Virus record (IMG/VR): IMGVR_UViG_3300021364_000103
Coordinates: 1 to 31,629 of that record
Direction: 5' to 3' (one strand)
DNA: 31,629 nt
Source of the DNA: a virus
Below are positions 31,373-31,629 of this stretch, in pieces. The position numbers and the translations under genes are program-made. A model generated the notes under the pieces. The model ran no database searches. It was not told where the DNA came from and saw nothing but the letters and a program-made list of their open reading frames with translations. Positions within the stretch are counted from its first letter, which is position 1. Each line of letters starts with the position of its first letter.

Positions 31373-31629
31373 TGCCTGAAATCCCTAACATTACTTCTCC
31401 TAACATTAACATCAGGGAGATTGACATTCCACAGGTCGTAACATCTTCAGAAAACTACACATCTATACCACTTGCACCACCTGTAGTGGTAAATATTGGT
31501 CTTCCCATCGTTGACGTGCCTGGTTGTGTCGAAGCCCACGAAGCAAATAGCAAATCTAAAACTCTCGGAAGTGATGACGAGAGAGGACTGGTTACGTACT
31601 GCGATTCTGGTGTCCCTAGTTTTAATCCT
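31372..31629 (+). CDS. Probable virion protein, cut off by window edge
   Basis: The first 86 residues are visible, and the frame is open to the end of the window. It starts MPEIPNITSPNINIREIDIP, a Pro/Ile/Asn-rich region with repeated PNI/IDIP units. A stretch VVVNIGLPIVDVPGCVEAHE follows, then a polar part with a second Cys (TYCDSG). Ile/Pro-rich starts of this sort occur in hypothetical structural proteins of cyanomyoviruses, so a virion role is likely. No domain can be named from the visible part. Confidence 0.7.
   Translation, partial: MPEIPNITSPNINIREIDIPQVVTSSENYTSIPLAPPVVVNIGLPIVDVPGCVEAHEANSKSKTLGSDDERGLVTYCDSGVPSFNP

Noticed and set aside
1-31629. tRNA genes, CRISPR arrays, insertion sequences
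   Set aside because: Gaps between genes are too short for them. No cloverleaf, spaced direct repeats, transposase motifs or terminal inverted repeats were seen.

Overview
The window is a stretch of a T4-like (myovirus) cyanophage genome, most likely infecting marine Synechococcus or Prochlorococcus. Three things support this. The morphogenesis genes run in T4-like order 17-18-19-20-67-21-22-23-3. Recombination, late-transcription and replication genes follow in the usual cyanomyovirus order: uvsY-uvsW-55-47-46-45-44-62-regA. A glucose-6-phosphate dehydrogenase (zwf) and a CobS-like AAA+ ATPase are also present, both accessory genes typical of cyanophages. All supported genes lie on the + strand, packed with ATGA, TAATG or TTGA stop/start overlaps. 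I see no tRNA, rRNA, CRISPR array, insertion sequence or gene-free stretch above 300 bases.

Layout. (1) 1-2326: the 3' end of zwf, three small membrane-protein ORFs (the third less certain), a staphylococcal-nuclease-like gene and a 2OG-Fe(II) oxygenase. (2) 2326-13830: terminase large subunit, a small zinc-ribbon protein, tail sheath, tail tube, portal, a gp67-like core protein, prohead protease, scaffold, major capsid protein, two small unknowns and gp3. Late-promoter-like octamers sharing the core TAAATA precede several of these genes. A strong UUCG hairpin terminator closes gene 23. (3) 13830-20157: uvsY, uvsW, an Sm-like candidate, sigma factor gp55 behind a consensus sigma-70 promoter overlapped by a 14-bp palindrome, small unknowns, and the gp47/gp46 (Mre11/Rad50-like) pair. 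(4) 20201-24335: a HEXXH-metallopeptidase/vWA protein, a conserved unknown, a CobS/MoxR-like ATPase and a DUF3310-like protein. (5) 24338-30004: sliding clamp gp45, clamp loader gp44 and gp62, and RegA, interrupted by three 2OG-Fe(II) oxygenases and a putative restriction endonuclease/Dam-family methylase pair. (6) 30031-31629: a late-promoter-led run of small membrane or virion-type proteins, the last cut off by the window edge.

How it works together. The sigma-70 type promoter before gene 55 would let the host polymerase make gp55 and the recombination genes early. gp55 would then recognise the TAAATA-type late promoters in front of the structural genes. UvsY, UvsW, gp46 and gp47 support recombination-dependent replication; gp45, gp44 and gp62 supply clamp and clamp loader; RegA represses translation of early messages. 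The least explained parts are the metallopeptidase-vWA/CobS-like module, the nuclease-methylase pair between genes 44 and 62, and the cluster of oxygenases inside the clamp operon. Family assignments come from recognised motifs and remembered homologues, not from database searches.
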